This document shows, piece by piece, positions 8,490 to 19,216 of a DNA stretch of 64,000 nt. The translations under genes and the position numbers were made by a program. The stretch's first letter is position 1; every line of letters starts with the position of its first letter. The notes beneath the pieces are model-generated. The model was not told the origin of the DNA. It worked only from the letters and a program-made list of their open reading frames with translations, and made no database searches. The stretch spans positions 27,674-91,673 of the forward strand of contig JAFQBG010000007.1 of assembly GCA_017416705.1 (NCBI GenBank). The letters are read 5' to 3'. The stretch is from Bacteroidaceae bacterium. Lineage in GTDB: Bacteria; Bacteroidota; Bacteroidia; Bacteroidales; Bacteroidaceae.

Positions 8490-9167
8490 CTATTCTATTC
8501 TGTGCACCGTTACATCGTCGTGTTCGCCAAACATGGCAAGCAACATGCCTTCGCTGCCTGCTCCGTTTTTCAGTTTCAGTATCATGCTGACGCTGTATAG
8601 CGTGGTGCCTCCCATTATTTTTTCTTCCATTGAATAGGATACTATCATGTAGTTTTTCGAGTCGGAGCCAAACTTTTTCACCAAGGCATTGAGCGTTTCT
8701 TGGCTATGCGTTGTGAACTCCACCGAGTAACTTCGCAACCCCATTCGCTTAAAAAACAGACTAAGCAGTTCCAAGCCTGCCAAAGTGAGCAAAGTGGCCG
8801 AAACAGCCAGCCAATACATGCCCGCACCAACAGCCAAGCCAATGCCTGAGGTGGCCCATATTCCGGCTGCGGTAGTGAGCCCGCGCACAATTTGCTTATT
8901 CAGTATAATGGTACCTGCACCAATAAATCCTATTCCCGTAACCACCTGCGCAGCTACTCGGGAAGGGTCGAGCCCTATTCCGGGCAGGCACAACACATCG
9001 TAAAAACCATGTTGCGACACTATCATGATAAGAGCACTGCCCAAGGCCACCAGAAAATGGGTGCGATAACCGGCTTCCTTGGCACGATACTCGCGCTCCA
9101 AGCCTATTGCAGCACCTAAAAGCCCTGCCACAAAAAGCCTTAAAACAAATTCATAATATAAATCCAT
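8490..9167 (-). CDS. MgtC/SapB family membrane protein
   Basis: 225 residues. The N-terminal half has four to five transmembrane helices with the family hallmarks GLLGAAIGLEREYRAKEAGYR... (only the first residues quoted), RTHFLVALGSALIM and the conserved GIGFIGAGTI; the C-terminal 80 residues are soluble and ACT-like. In other bacteria MgtC proteins act in the inner membrane in low-magnesium and acid adaptation and may inhibit the F-type ATPase; which role applies here cannot be told. Length and domain order are normal. It is transcribed away from the ABC exporter; the 311-nt region between them holds an inverted repeat (9284-9309) whose minus-strand arm reads TATATTTG, a good -10-like box for this gene. 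Confidence 0.9.
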   Translation of the reverse strand: MDLYYEFVLRLFVAGLLGAAIGLEREYRAKEAGYRTHFLVALGSALIMIVSQHGFYDVLCLPGIGLDPSRVAAQVVTGIGFIGAGTIILNKQIVRGLTTAAGIWATSGIGLAVGAGMYWLAVSATLLTLAGLELLSLFFKRMGLRSYSVEFTTHSQETLNALVKKFGSDSKNYMIVSYSMEEKIMGGTTLYSVSMILKLKNGAGSEGMLLAMFGEHDDVTVHRIE

Positions 9168-9283
9168 AAATTGCTCGTATTATTCTTGGAAGGCAACAGC
9201 TAAATCACATATAATGAATAAATATAGTAACAAACGAGCGAGATAAATAAAATTTACTTTATTATTTCGCAGCGAGTGCAATG

Positions 9284-9309
9284 TATATTCGCGGTTCACC
9301 GCAAATATA
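9284..9309. promoter_or_regulatory. Inverted repeat with -7-like boxes on both strands
   Basis: The 26 nt read TATATTCGCGGT-TC-ACCGCAAATATA, a near-perfect dyad with one mismatch. Its left arm contains TATATTCG on the plus strand and its right arm TATATTTG on the minus strand, both matching the Bacteroidota -7 form TAnnTTTG. It could be an operator overlapping the minus-strand promoter of the MgtC-family gene, leaving a leader of about 120 nt. The rest of 9168-9422 shows nothing else. Confidence 0.45.
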
Positions 9310-9422
9310 GTAAAAAAGTCAAGGGATGTTTAAACAACCCCGGGCTATTCACCAAATAGCATTTACAAATGTAAAACATTCATACAAATATTCCAAAGAA
9401 GTTGTTTCCAAAGTAAAATTTA

Positions 9423-9453
9423 TTGTATAATATTAAGGGTTTTTGTAACTTCG
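9423..9453 (+). promoter_or_regulatory. Bacteroidota-type promoter of the ABC exporter
   Basis: TTG at 9423-9425 followed by 20 nt and TAACTTCG at 9446-9453, the spacing expected for the primary sigma factor of this phylum. The coding start at 9479 lies about 25 nt downstream. Confidence 0.65.
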
Positions 9454-9478
9454 CACTGTTAATCATAATTATGCAAGA

Positions 9479-11131
9479 GTGGCAAAAGGGGTATCTGTAA
9501 AAAAACTGTTTTTTTGGATCTGGAAGAATTCAACAGGCGCACGTCGGCAGATGGCACTTAGCACAATTATTGGCATAGCCAATGTGTTGTGTCAATTGCT
9601 ATGGGTTCTCGCATGCAAGCATGCTATTGACATTGCAACGGGCAATGCCAAGGGAAGCATTGCGACAACGGGTTGCGTTATAGGACTCGTTATGCTGTTC
9701 GAAATCATACTGCGCAGTTGCAACCGCTGGATAAACTCCATACAAGGGGTGAAGGCTGCCAACAACATAAGACTAAGGATTTTTTCGCGCCTCATGCGCA
9801 GCGAATGGCAATACATGCAGAAACACCATAGCGGCGATTTGATAAACCGCTTAGAGGGCGATGTAAGCAACATAACATCGCTCATAATTGGGGCTATACC
9901 GGCCATTATAGTGCTTGTGGTTCAGCTTGCAGGCAGTTTCTTTTTACTGTTCGGCATGAATAATATTTTAGCCATTGCCATTGTGTTCATACTGCCGGCA
10001 TGTATGCTTGTGAGCCGATTATATGTGACACGTATGCGACGTTTCAACCGCGAAGTACGCGACAGCGACAGCCGCATACAATCGGTGCTGCAAGAGAGTC
10101 TGCAACACAAAACGATAATAAAAACTCTGGAACAGAACGATTCGACCGAGGAACATTTAGGACGTCTGCAAGACGAACTGCGAGGCAAGGTTCGCAAACG
10201 CACCAAGTTCTCTGTTGGAGCATTCTCGTTCATACAACTGGGCTTTGCAGCCGGCTATCTCACTGCCTTCATGTGGGGGGTATATGGCCTTTCGATAGGC
10301 ACAACCACTTTCGGAACATTATCGGCTTTCCTGCAATTGGTAGGACTCATTCAACGTCCGACGATTGATTTAAGCCGTTATATACCCGAGGTGACATCGG
10401 CACTCACCGCAGCCGAACGATTAAAAGAGATAGAAGAACTGCCCAAGGAGATAGAGGGCGACAAGATTATGCTTGCCGGAACATGTGGCATACGTTTCAG
10501 GAGTGTCACGTTCAGTTACGACGAAGCCGAGCAAAATATTTTCGAACAGTTTGATTTTGATTTTGAGCCGGGCAGCACAACCGCCATCGTTGGCGACACC
10601 GGTGCCGGAAAAACCACACTCATACGGTTAATGGTGGCCTTGGTGCATCCCCGCCATGGCAAAGTATCGATATACAACCGCCACGAGGAGCAAGAATCGT
10701 CGCCGCTTACACGCTCCAATTTTGTATATATACCACAGGGAAACAGCCTCATCAGTGGCAGCATACGCGACAATATCATAATGGGCAACCGACAAGCCGA
10801 TGACGTCATGATACAAAAGGCCCTGCACACCGCATGCGCCGAATTTGTATATAATTTGCCCGACGGCATAGAGACACAGGTAGCCGAATTAGGCGGCGGA
10901 CTGAGCGAAGGACAGGCACAACGAATAGCCATAGCCCGTTCACTGCTGCGCCCGGGCAGCATACTCATTTTAGACGAAGTGACATCGGCATTGGACAACA
11001 ATACAGAAAAGGAGCTGTTAAAGCGTCTGACAAGCGAAAAAACAGGCAAAACGCTCATATTCGTAACCCACCGTCCCGCTGTACTCGAATATTGCGACAA
11101 AGTATTGAATATAAATTCAAACAGCGTATAA
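9479..11131 (+). CDS. ABC exporter, fused permease and ATPase
   Basis: 550 residues beginning at GTG; no in-frame ATG lies nearby and the promoter is only 25 nt upstream, so this start is accepted. Residues 1-310 form a six-helix exporter membrane domain (type IV fold); residues 330-550 are the ATPase with Walker A GDTGAGKTT, Q-loop region YIPQGNS, signature LSEGQAQR, Walker B ILILDEVTSALD and H-loop VTHR. Such half-transporters work as homo- or heterodimers in the inner membrane and export lipids, peptides or drugs; the substrate cannot be told. It stands alone, with no partner half-transporter adjacent, which favours a homodimer. The following ruvA starts 98 nt later. Confidence 0.93.
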   Translation: MAKGVSVKKLFFWIWKNSTGARRQMALSTIIGIANVLCQLLWVLACKHAIDIATGNAKGSIATTGCVIGLVMLFEIILRSCNRWINSIQGVKAANNIRLRIFSRLMRSEWQYMQKHHSGDLINRLEGDVSNITSLIIGAIPAIIVLVVQLAGSFFLLFGMNNILAIAIVFILPACMLVSRLYVTRMRRFNREVRDSDSRIQSVLQESLQHKTIIKTLEQNDSTEEHLGRLQDELRGKVRKRTKFSVGAFSFIQLGFAAGYLTAFMWGVYGLSIGTTTFGTLSAFLQLVGLIQRPTIDLSRYIPEVTSALTAAERLKEIEELPKEIEGDKIMLAGTCGIRFRSVTFSYDEAEQNIFEQFDFDFEPGSTTAIVGDTGAGKTTLIRLMVALVHPRHGKVSIYNRHEEQESSPLTRSNFVYIPQGNSLISGSIRDNIIMGNRQADDVMIQKALHTACAEFVYNLPDGIETQVAELGGGLSEGQAQRIAIARSLLRPGSILILDEVTSALDNNTEKELLKRLTSEKTGKTLIFVTHRPAVLEYCDKVLNINSNSV

Positions 11132-11229
11132 AAAATAAGATACAATAAACAACAAAAAAAAACGTTTATATTCTGAGATAGCAGCCACATTCAGAAACTG
11201 CCGCCACACAAAATAAAAAGATAAGCACT

Positions 11230-11823
11230 ATGATAGAATACCTTAGAGGAGAATTAGCCGAAATATCGCCCGCTGTTGCCATTGTAGAGTGTGCAGGAGT
11301 AGGATACGAAACAAGTATCACTCTGAACACATTCAGTGCATTGCAAGGCAAAAAAGAGGTAAAAATATATATCTACGAAGTCATACGCGAGGACACCCAC
11401 CAGCTATTTGGTTTCCACAGCAAGGAGGAGCGCGAATTATTCTTACAGTTGATATCCGTTTCGGGTATAGGCGGCAACACTGCACGCACCATATTATCGG
11501 CATTCACAGTTGCCGAACTTTGCGATGTCATAGCAAGCGGCAACGAAACAATTCTGAAAAGCGTAAAAGGAATAGGACTTAAAACAGCCCAACGCATCAT
11601 AGTAGATTTAAAAGACAAAATAAAGAACATAGCGACAGGCACCACCGGCTACGCTCAGGAGCAAGTTCCCGCAAGCAACGAGAATGCCGAGCCCGCCACA
11701 TCGGCACTTGTCATGCTTGGTTTTCCCTCGGCAGCGGCAAACAAGGCCGTTCAGAATGTCATAAAATCCCAGCCTCATGCCACTGTGGAGCAGATTATAA
11801 AATTAGCTCTAAAACAATTGTAA
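11230..11823 (+). CDS. ruvA: Holliday junction branch migration protein RuvA
   Basis: 197 residues, the usual length. N-terminal OB-fold domain (MIEYLRGELAEISPAVAIVE, VGYETSIT), acidic-pin region and helix-hairpin-helix motifs (LISVSGIGGNTARTIL and SVKGIGLKTAQRI), and a C-terminal three-helix domain (ALVMLGFPSAAANKAV) that contacts RuvB. RuvA tetramers hold the four-way DNA junction while RuvB pumps DNA. It lies 9 nt upstream of sprA, an arrangement I know from other Bacteroidota, so both may be on one transcript despite unrelated roles. Confidence 0.97.
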   Translation: MIEYLRGELAEISPAVAIVECAGVGYETSITLNTFSALQGKKEVKIYIYEVIREDTHQLFGFHSKEERELFLQLISVSGIGGNTARTILSAFTVAELCDVIASGNETILKSVKGIGLKTAQRIIVDLKDKIKNIATGTTGYAQEQVPASNENAEPATSALVMLGFPSAAANKAVQNVIKSQPHATVEQIIKLALKQL

Positions 11824-11832
11824 TTTTATACG

Positions 11833-14800
11833 ATGAAACTGCGTGTGCCAACAGCAATAGTATTCTTTGTTGCAGCCATATTATGTATGGTTGCACAGGA
11901 GCAACGCACCGTTGGTGGCAACACAAACGCACAAAAAGAGAGCAACGACACGCTTAAAGCACGTTACCCGGTATCGCAAATAGTCCCAAGCACCATCGGC
12001 GACATGAAAAAAAGGCCGATAGACCTTCGCACCCCCGAAAACATTGTCGCCGACACTGTGTACAACGACAAGGACAGTACCTACACCATAACAACAAATT
12101 TAGGCAAGAGCAACCTGCTCGACACCCCGATAATGCTCACCCAAAGCGAATATTCGCAGTGGCATCTGAGCCGTTCCATGAGTGAGTATTTCCGTCAGAA
12201 AAACCAAAAAGAGTTTGAAGAAGCCGAAGGAAAAGCAAAATTCGACTTCACCGACATGCACTTCGACCTTGGCCCCGCCGAAAAGATATTCGGCCCGGGA
12301 GGAGTACGCATAAAAACACAAGGAAGTGCCGAAATGAAGATAGGCTACTCCATGCAAACCATCGACAACCCCTCGTTGCCCGAGAGAAGCCGCAAAACAA
12401 ACAGTTTCGACTTCGACGAGAAAATAAATCTGAATGTAAAAGGTAGCGTCGGCGACAAAATGAACCTTGATTTCAACTATAACACCGAGGCCACATTCAG
12501 CTACGATGCCCAGAAGATGAATTTGAAATACGAGGGAAAAGAGGACGAGGTGATAAAGCTCGTAGAGGCAGGAAACGTATCGTTCAACACAAATTCAAGC
12601 CTGATACGCGGAGCATCATCGCTGTTCGGTATTCGCACCGATTTTCAATTTGGCAAACTGTCGTTGCAAACCGTTATATCGCAAAAAACATCGAACAGCA
12701 CCACCGTAAGCTCCAAGGGAGGAACACAGCTCACCACATTCGAGATTGAAGTCGCCAACTACGACGAAAACCGACACTTTTTCCTTTCGCACTATTTCCG
12801 CGACAATTACGACCGTTCCATGGCGCAGTTGCCAACCATCATGTCGGGCGTAACTATAAACCGCATCGAGGTATGGGTGACAAACAAGACAAGCGACTAC
12901 ACCAACCCGCGCAACATAGTAGCCTTCACCGATATTGGCGAGAACAAACACATAAGCAACAATATGTGGCAACCCATGGGAGGCTTGGAATTGCCATCGA
13001 ACAATGCAAACAGCCTATACTCGACCATAAACAACAACTATTCGGAAATACGCGACATAGACCAAGTAAACAACGTTCTGAGCAACATAAACGGCATTAA
13101 CGGCGGACTCGACTATGAGAAACTGTCGAACGCCCGCCTGCTATCGTCGTCGGAATATACCCTGAACTCGGCATTGGGATATATCTCGCTCAAAAACTCA
13201 CTACGCGCCGACGAAGTGCTTGCCATAGCCTATGAATACACCTATGGCGGACAAACATACCAAGTGGGAGAATTTGCAAGCGACCACAAGGAGTCGGGCA
13301 GGACACTGTTTGTAAAACTATTGAAGCCCAATGCGTGCTCGCCCAACAACGGCTGTTGGGACCTGATGATGAAAAACGTCTATGCCATTGGAACACGCAG
13401 TCTGAAAAGCAACGATTTCAAATTAGACATATACTATGCCAGCGACAGCCTTGGCACAAACATAACCTACATACCCGAGGAGAGTCTTAAAGGCACTCCC
13501 CTGCTGCGTTTAATGAACCTCGACCGTTTGGACACCAATAACACAAAAGAGACTCCGAACGGACAATTCGACTTCATTCAAGGATACACCGTCGATGCTT
13601 CCGGCGGACGAATATATTTCCCGACAGTGGAACCCTTCGGCAGTCATCTGAGGAAAAAGATAGGCAACGACGCCATTGCCGACAAATATGTATTCCAAGA
13701 ACTATACGACTCGACAAAAACCATTGCCAAGCAGATAGCCGAAAAAGACAAATTCTACCTCATGGGAGAGTACACCGGCTCATCGGCCAACGTGATACAG
13801 ACAGGTAGCACAAATATTCCTCGCGGCTCGGTGGTTGTCACAGCGGGCGGAGTGACACTTGTCGAAAATGTCGATTACCAAGTAGATTACTCGGCAGGTA
13901 CGGTAACAATATTGAACCAGAACATAATAGACGCCGGAACAAACGTAAACGTATCGTTAGAGAGCAACACCCTGTTTAATATGCAAAGAAAAACAGTGTT
14001 GGGCCTGAACTGGCAATACGAATATTCCGACGAACTGAACTTCGGTGGTACATTCATGATGCTACGCGAAAAGCCACTGACATCGAAGGTTGATATGGGC
14101 TCCGAGCCACTCAACAACACAATATGGGGCTTGAACATATCGTGGAAGAAAGAGAGCCAATGGCTCACCAATATGATAGACAAGTTGCCGCTTATCAGCT
14201 GTACAGCCCCATCGTCTATAAACCTGACAGCAGAATTTGCACGCCTGAACGCCGGAACATCGAGCGAAGTACAAAGCCAAGCCTCGTACATCGACGACTT
14301 CGAGAGCACCGAAAACGGTATAGACCTGACCACACCCTCGGCATGGGTATTAGCATCGCTACCCACCGGCATGCCATACAGCAACTACACAAACGACGTA
14401 AGGACCGGATATAACAGAGCCCTCATCAGCTGGTACACCATCGACCCGCTGTTCACACGTCGCGGTTCGTCACTCACACCGGCGCATATAAAAAGCGACA
14501 TAGAGCAACTATCGAACCACTACGTTCGCGAAGTATATGAACGCGAGCTATACCCCAACAAGGAGTCAACCTATGGCGAGTCATCGACATTGTCGTTGCT
14601 TAACATCAGCTACTACCCCAACGAAAGAGGCCCCTACAACTTGGATCCCGACTTGAATTTCGACGGCAAGCTCAACGACCCCGCAAAACGTTGGGGAGGT
14701 ATCACACGACAGCTGGGTACAACCGATTTCGAGACTGCCAACATACAATATGTCGAGTTCTGGATGCTCGACCCATTCATATACGAACAAAGCGGCATGG

Positions 14801-17800
14801 GTGGCGACCTCTACTTGAACCTTGGCGAGGTGTCCGAGGACATTCTAAAAGATGGGAAAAAATTCTTCGAGAACGGCTTGCCATCAAACAGCAATTCGTA
14901 CGAATACGAAGAGACTTCGTACGGACGCATACCCACAATATCGAGCCTTGTCTATGCCTTCGACAACAATTCCGACAGTCGTCAGCAACAGGACCTTGGT
15001 TACAACGGACTAAGCAGCACCGACGAAGCTACATTCCCCGCCTACAAGGATTATCTGTCGTCGATACAGGGGCGTGTGCGACAGGAGGTATATGACAGTA
15101 TCGCAGCCGACCCGGCAGGCGACGACTATCACTATTTCCGTGGTGCCGACTACGATGCAGCCCAAAAAAGTATTCTGGAACGCTATAAATACTTCAACAA
15201 CACCGAAGGAAACTCACCCGTATCCTCGGACGGACAAAGCTACAACGGCGCAGCCAAAACAACCCCCGATGTCGAGGACATAAACCAAGACTTCACCATG
15301 GACGAGTACGAGAACTATTTCCAATATAAAATCTCGTTACGTCCCGAAGATATGCAGGTAGGCAGCAACTACATATCGGACAAACGCACTGTGACCACCA
15401 AACTGCGCAACGGAAGCACCGAAAGCGTCGATTGGTACAAATTCCGCATACCCATAAACGACTACGAAAAAGTAGTAGGCACAATACGCGACTTCACCTC
15501 GATACGCTTCATGCGCATGTACATGACATCGTTTGCAAAGCCCATAACACTGCGTTTTGCCACGCTGCAATTGGTACGAGGCGACTGGCGTCCTTACCAA
15601 CAAGCCATAGCATCGGTGAACAATACATCGCCCTCGGTGACAGGAGATTTTGTAATGTCGGCAGTAAACATTGAGGAGCATGGCGACCGCAAGCCCGTCA
15701 ACTACGTATTACCCCCCGGTATATCCCGTATATTGGACCCCGACCAGCCGCAACTACGACAGGACAACGAACAATCATTGTCGTTGCAAGTAAACAACTT
15801 AGGCAGCAAGGAATCGCGTGCCGTATATAAAAAGAGCAACCTTGATATACGACAATACGAACGCATACAGCTGTTCGTGCATGCCGAAGCCCCCGAGCTC
15901 GATGTGACATCGCTCGGACATCACGACATGTCGCTGTTCGTGCGATTAGGTTCGGACTACAAGAGCAACTACTACGAATACGAAGTGCCACTGGTAATAA
16001 CCCCGCACGGCTCCTACGACCGCAACAGCAACAACGGCGCAACCGCCGTATGGCCCACAGAGAATATGATAGACATATCATTGAAAAAACTCACGAACAT
16101 AAAAGTACGTCGTAACACCTTGCGCAACGACGGTGCTTCGGGAGTGAGCAACACCACCATATACAGCGAGTACGACAGCGATGTACCCAAAAACCGTATA
16201 AGCATCGTCGGAAGCCCGTCGCTTGGTCAAATAAAAGTCATGATGATTGGTGTGCGCAACAACACCGGCAATGCAAAATCGGCCATAGTATGGGTGAACG
16301 AAATGCGTCTGCTTGGTTTCGAGAACAAAAGCGGTTGGGCCGCACAAGGCGATTTGAATATCAAGCTATCGGACCTTGGTAGTTTTGCTGCACAAGGCAA
16401 GATAGAGACAGCCGGCTTTGGAGGCTTGGAAGACAAATTGGCATCGCGACGCAAAGACGATTACTACCGCTACACCCTGACAGGAAACTTCGACTTTGGA
16501 CGTTTCCTGCCAAAACAGGCAAAAGTATCATTACCAACATACTATTCATACACCAAGGAAGTGACATCGCCGTTATACAGCCCATTCGACACCGACCTGC
16601 TACTCGATGACGTGCTCGACAGCTACAATGGAGCATCGCGCGACTCACTAAAAAACATAGCCGAGGTACACAGTACCACCCGAAATTTCTCGATAAGCAA
16701 TGCCAAGATAAACATATCGAGCAGAGTACCCATGCCCTACGACCCTGCCAATTTCAGTTTCAGCTACTCCTATTCGCGCACCGATAACAGCGGAAACACC
16801 ATCGACTGGGAACGCCGACTCAGCTGGAAAGCATCCATGTCGTACAATTATAGCAACCCCATAAAAACCATAAAGCCATTTGCCAATATCAAGAGCAAAT
16901 CGAAATGGGTGAAGATACTTCAAGAATTCGGTATTAACCCACTGCCGCAAAGCATCAGTTTCAATACCGACATGACACGCGACTATCACGAACTACAAAC
17001 GCGCGACCTGAACAAGATAGCAGGAAGCAGCAACGAAATACCATTGGCTTTCTCGCAACAATTCTATTGGAACCGTACATTCGCAATAAAATGGGACCCC
17101 ACCACCAACCTGCGAATGAGCCTCAACACAGGTACAAACGCCGAGATTGAAGAGCCATACGTGCCGGTGAACAAGAAACGCTATCCCAACGAATACGAAA
17201 TATGGAAAGACTCGGTTAAAATGAGCATCCGCGACCTTGGACGCCCATTGACATACCAACAGAATTTCAATGCCACATATTCGTTGCCATTGAACAAACT
17301 GCCAATATTCGAATGGTTATCGGCCGATGCCAACTATACATCATCGTACAACTGGGCACGAGGTAACAAAATATCGGGAGTAAGCTATGGCAACAACATA
17401 GCCAACAAGCGCAATGTAACCATAAACGGAAATTTCCAATTCGAGAAACTATACAACCTTGTTCCCTACCTTGCAAAAGTAAACAAGAAATTTGCAAGCA
17501 GCAAAGGACGCACAGCCAAAGCAAAAAAGACAAAAAGAACCAAAATAAAACCATTCACAAAGGAGATACAGCTATACGAGGATAGCACATTCGTGCTGCA
17601 ACATGGGCTTAAAAACAAAAAGTTCACCCTGAACGCACGCACCAAAAACGGAAAGAAATACAAGCTCAAATACAAGGTGGTGGATGAAAACAGCATACTC
17701 ATAAAAAGCAAGGACACCGGAAAAATCAAGGTAACCATTGTCCCCAGAGAGAAAAGCGAAGAAAGCTCATTCTCCAAGGCCATGCAATACCCCACCCGTT

Positions 17801-19194
17801 TCCTCATGATGCTACGCAGTGCCTCCATCACATACACGAACTCATACGCCATGAACCTTCCCGGTTTCATGCCCGAGGTTGGCGACGCATTCGGACAGAA
17901 AAAGATTAACGGCATATACGCACCGGGACTCGACTTTGCATTCGGACTGAGTGGCGACAGCTACCTGCGCAAAGCCCACGAACGCGGCTGGCTGCTCAAA
18001 AACGACAGCGTCACAGTGCAAGCCAGCACAAACAGCGCCGAGGATTTGCAGCTGAAAATGGTTCTGGAACCGGTGACCGACCTGAAAATAGACCTTAATG
18101 CAAGCTGGACACGCAACAACAGCCGCAACATACAATTTATGTACCCCGGAATGCCCGACACGCAATCCGGCGGGTTCTCCATGACAACAATAACCATTGG
18201 CACATCGTTCGATATTGGCGATGCCGACAACAACTACAAATCGTCGTCGTACGACAAATTCCTGAATAACTTGGAGACCGTGCGTCAGCGTGTACAGAAG
18301 AAATACGATGGCAGCACCTACCCCATTGGCAGCAGCCTTGCCGGACAACCCTACGACCCGGCCAACGGTGCAGTGGACAAATATTCGGCCGATGTAATGA
18401 TACCAGCATTCCTAAGTGCCTACACCGGTCAGGATGCAAGCAGTTGTTTCTTGGATATATTCCCCTCGTTCCTGAAAATGCTTCCCAACTGGAAAATAAA
18501 ATACTCGGGACTATCCCGACTCGAATGGTTCAAGAAGTATTTCAAGAGCGTCAACATAGAACATGGCTACAAGAGCGTGTTTGCAATTGGTTCATACAGC
18601 ACGTATGCCACCTACATGGAGTACACCAATGGCATAGGCTTTGTAAACAACACCACGACAGGCATGCCCGTTCCAAGCAGCAAATATAACATAGGAGCGG
18701 TTTCTATAAACGAATCCTTCTCGCCGCTTTTGGGAATAAATGTCACCACAAACAACAATATAACCGTCGGCGGAAAGTATATAAAATCGAGGGTATTGAA
18801 TTTGAGTCTTACATCAATACAATTGGTAGAGACATACTCCGACGAGATAGCGTTCAACGTAGGATACAAGATTATAGGCTTGAAACTTTTTGGCGGTGGC
18901 AAAAAAGCAAAGAAAAGCAAAAACGCGGTAAGCAACGACCTGAACATACGCGGCGACTTCTCGTTCAAGAATATGACATCGCTTGCACGAAGCATCGACC
19001 AAGGAACCACACAGGCAACAAGCGGCACCAAGTCGTTCAACTACTCCTTGTCGGCCGATTACACATACAGCAAGATGCTCACGTTCAGTTTCTACTTCGA
19101 CCGCCAACAAACCATACCGCTTATATCGTCGAGCTCATACCCCACGACTACGACCGATTTTGGTGTCAGCCTGCGTTTCTCACTGACACGATGA
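11833..19194 (+). CDS. sprA: SprA/Sov, outer-membrane translocon of the type IX secretion system
   Basis: 2453 residues, in the usual range (about 2,300-2,500) for this family. After a signal peptide (cut before Gln in MVAQEQ) the protein is a giant outer-membrane beta-barrel (36 strands in the solved family member) with repeated strand-rich segments and the recognisable stretch KFDFTDMHFDLGPAEKIFGP. The last residues (TTTDFGVSLRFSLTR) end in an aromatic-Arg pair typical of barrel closure. SprA forms the pore through which proteins bearing C-terminal sorting domains cross the outer membrane. Two other T9SS genes, porX and porW, lie 32-37 kb away in this window. A basic internal insert (KAKKTKRTKIK at about codon 1900) is a noticeable local feature. 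The reading frame is intact. Confidence 0.96.
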   Translation: MKLRVPTAIVFFVAAILCMVAQEQRTVGGNTNAQKESNDTLKARYPVSQIVPSTIGDMKKRPIDLRTPENIVADTVYNDKDSTYTITTNLGKSNLLDTPIMLTQSEYSQWHLSRSMSEYFRQKNQKEFEEAEGKAKFDFTDMHFDLGPAEKIFGPGGVRIKTQGSAEMKIGYSMQTIDNPSLPERSRKTNSFDFDEKINLNVKGSVGDKMNLDFNYNTEATFSYDAQKMNLKYEGKEDEVIKLVEAGNVSFNTNSSLIRGASSLFGIRTDFQFGKLSLQTVISQKTSNSTTVSSKGGTQLTTFEIEVANYDENRHFFLSHYFRDNYDRSMAQLPTIMSGVTINRIEVWVTNKTSDYTNPRNIVAFTDIGENKHISNNMWQPMGGLELPSNNANSLYSTINNNYSEIRDIDQVNNVLSNINGINGGLDYEKLSNARLLSSSEYTLNSALGYISLKNSLRADEVLAIAYEYTYGGQTYQVGEFASDHKESGRTLFVKLLKPNACSPNNGCWDLMMKNVYAIGTRSLKSNDFKLDIYYASDSLGTNITYIPEESLKGTPLLRLMNLDRLDTNNTKETPNGQFDFIQGYTVDASGGRIYFPTVEPFGSHLRKKIGNDAIADKYVFQELYDSTKTIAKQIAEKDKFYLMGEYTGSSANVIQTGSTNIPRGSVVVTAGGVTLVENVDYQVDYSAGTVTILNQNIIDAGTNVNVSLESNTLFNMQRKTVLGLNWQYEYSDELNFGGTFMMLREKPLTSKVDMGSEPLNNTIWGLNISWKKESQWLTNMIDKLPLISCTAPSSINLTAEFARLNAGTSSEVQSQASYIDDFESTENGIDLTTPSAWVLASLPTGMPYSNYTNDVRTGYNRALISWYTIDPLFTRRGSSLTPAHIKSDIEQLSNHYVREVYERELYPNKESTYGESSTLSLLNISYYPNERGPYNLDPDLNFDGKLNDPAKRWGGITRQLGTTDFETANIQYVEFWMLDPFIYEQSGMGGDLYLNLGEVSEDILKDGKKFFENGLPSNSNSYEYEETSYGRIPTISSLVYAFDNNSDSRQQQDLGYNGLSSTDEATFPAYKDYLSSIQGRVRQEVYDSIAADPAGDDYHYFRGADYDAAQKSILERYKYFNNTEGNSPVSSDGQSYNGAAKTTPDVEDINQDFTMDEYENYFQYKISLRPEDMQVGSNYISDKRTVTTKLRNGSTESVDWYKFRIPINDYEKVVGTIRDFTSIRFMRMYMTSFAKPITLRFATLQLVRGDWRPYQQAIASVNNTSPSVTGDFVMSAVNIEEHGDRKPVNYVLPPGISRILDPDQPQLRQDNEQSLSLQVNNLGSKESRAVYKKSNLDIRQYERIQLFVHAEAPELDVTSLGHHDMSLFVRLGSDYKSNYYEYEVPLVITPHGSYDRNSNNGATAVWPTENMIDISLKKLTNIKVRRNTLRNDGASGVSNTTIYSEYDSDVPKNRISIVGSPSLGQIKVMMIGVRNNTGNAKSAIVWVNEMRLLGFENKSGWAAQGDLNIKLSDLGSFAAQGKIETAGFGGLEDKLASRRKDDYYRYTLTGNFDFGRFLPKQAKVSLPTYYSYTKEVTSPLYSPFDTDLLLDDVLDSYNGASRDSLKNIAEVHSTTRNFSISNAKINISSRVPMPYDPANFSFSYSYSRTDNSGNTIDWERRLSWKASMSYNYSNPIKTIKPFANIKSKSKWVKILQEFGINPLPQSISFNTDMTRDYHELQTRDLNKIAGSSNEIPLAFSQQFYWNRTFAIKWDPTTNLRMSLNTGTNAEIEEPYVPVNKKRYPNEYEIWKDSVKMSIRDLGRPLTYQQNFNATYSLPLNKLPIFEWLSADANYTSSYNWARGNKISGVSYGNNIANKRNVTINGNFQFEKLYNLVPYLAKVNKKFASSKGRTAKAKKTKRTKIKPFTKEIQLYEDSTFVLQHGLKNKKFTLNARTKNGKKYKLKYKVVDENSILIKSKDTGKIKVTIVPREKSEESSFSKAMQYPTRFLMMLRSASITYTNSYAMNLPGFMPEVGDAFGQKKINGIYAPGLDFAFGLSGDSYLRKAHERGWLLKNDSVTVQASTNSAEDLQLKMVLEPVTDLKIDLNASWTRNNSRNIQFMYPGMPDTQSGGFSMTTITIGTSFDIGDADNNYKSSSYDKFLNNLETVRQRVQKKYDGSTYPIGSSLAGQPYDPANGAVDKYSADVMIPAFLSAYTGQDASSCFLDIFPSFLKMLPNWKIKYSGLSRLEWFKKYFKSVNIEHGYKSVFAIGSYSTYATYMEYTNGIGFVNNTTTGMPVPSSKYNIGAVSINESFSPLLGINVTTNNNITVGGKYIKSRVLNLSLTSIQLVETYSDEIAFNVGYKIIGLKLFGGGKKAKKSKNAVSNDLNIRGDFSFKNMTSLARSIDQGTTQATSGTKSFNYSLSADYTYSKMLTFSFYFDRQQTIPLISSSSYPTTTTDFGVSLRFSLTR

Positions 19195-19216
19195 TAATGG
19201 CCCGAACAATACACGT

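Noticed and set aside
12100-18950. Many long minus-strand frames under sprA
   Set aside because: All are antisense to the intact 2453-codon SprA frame and have unnatural composition.
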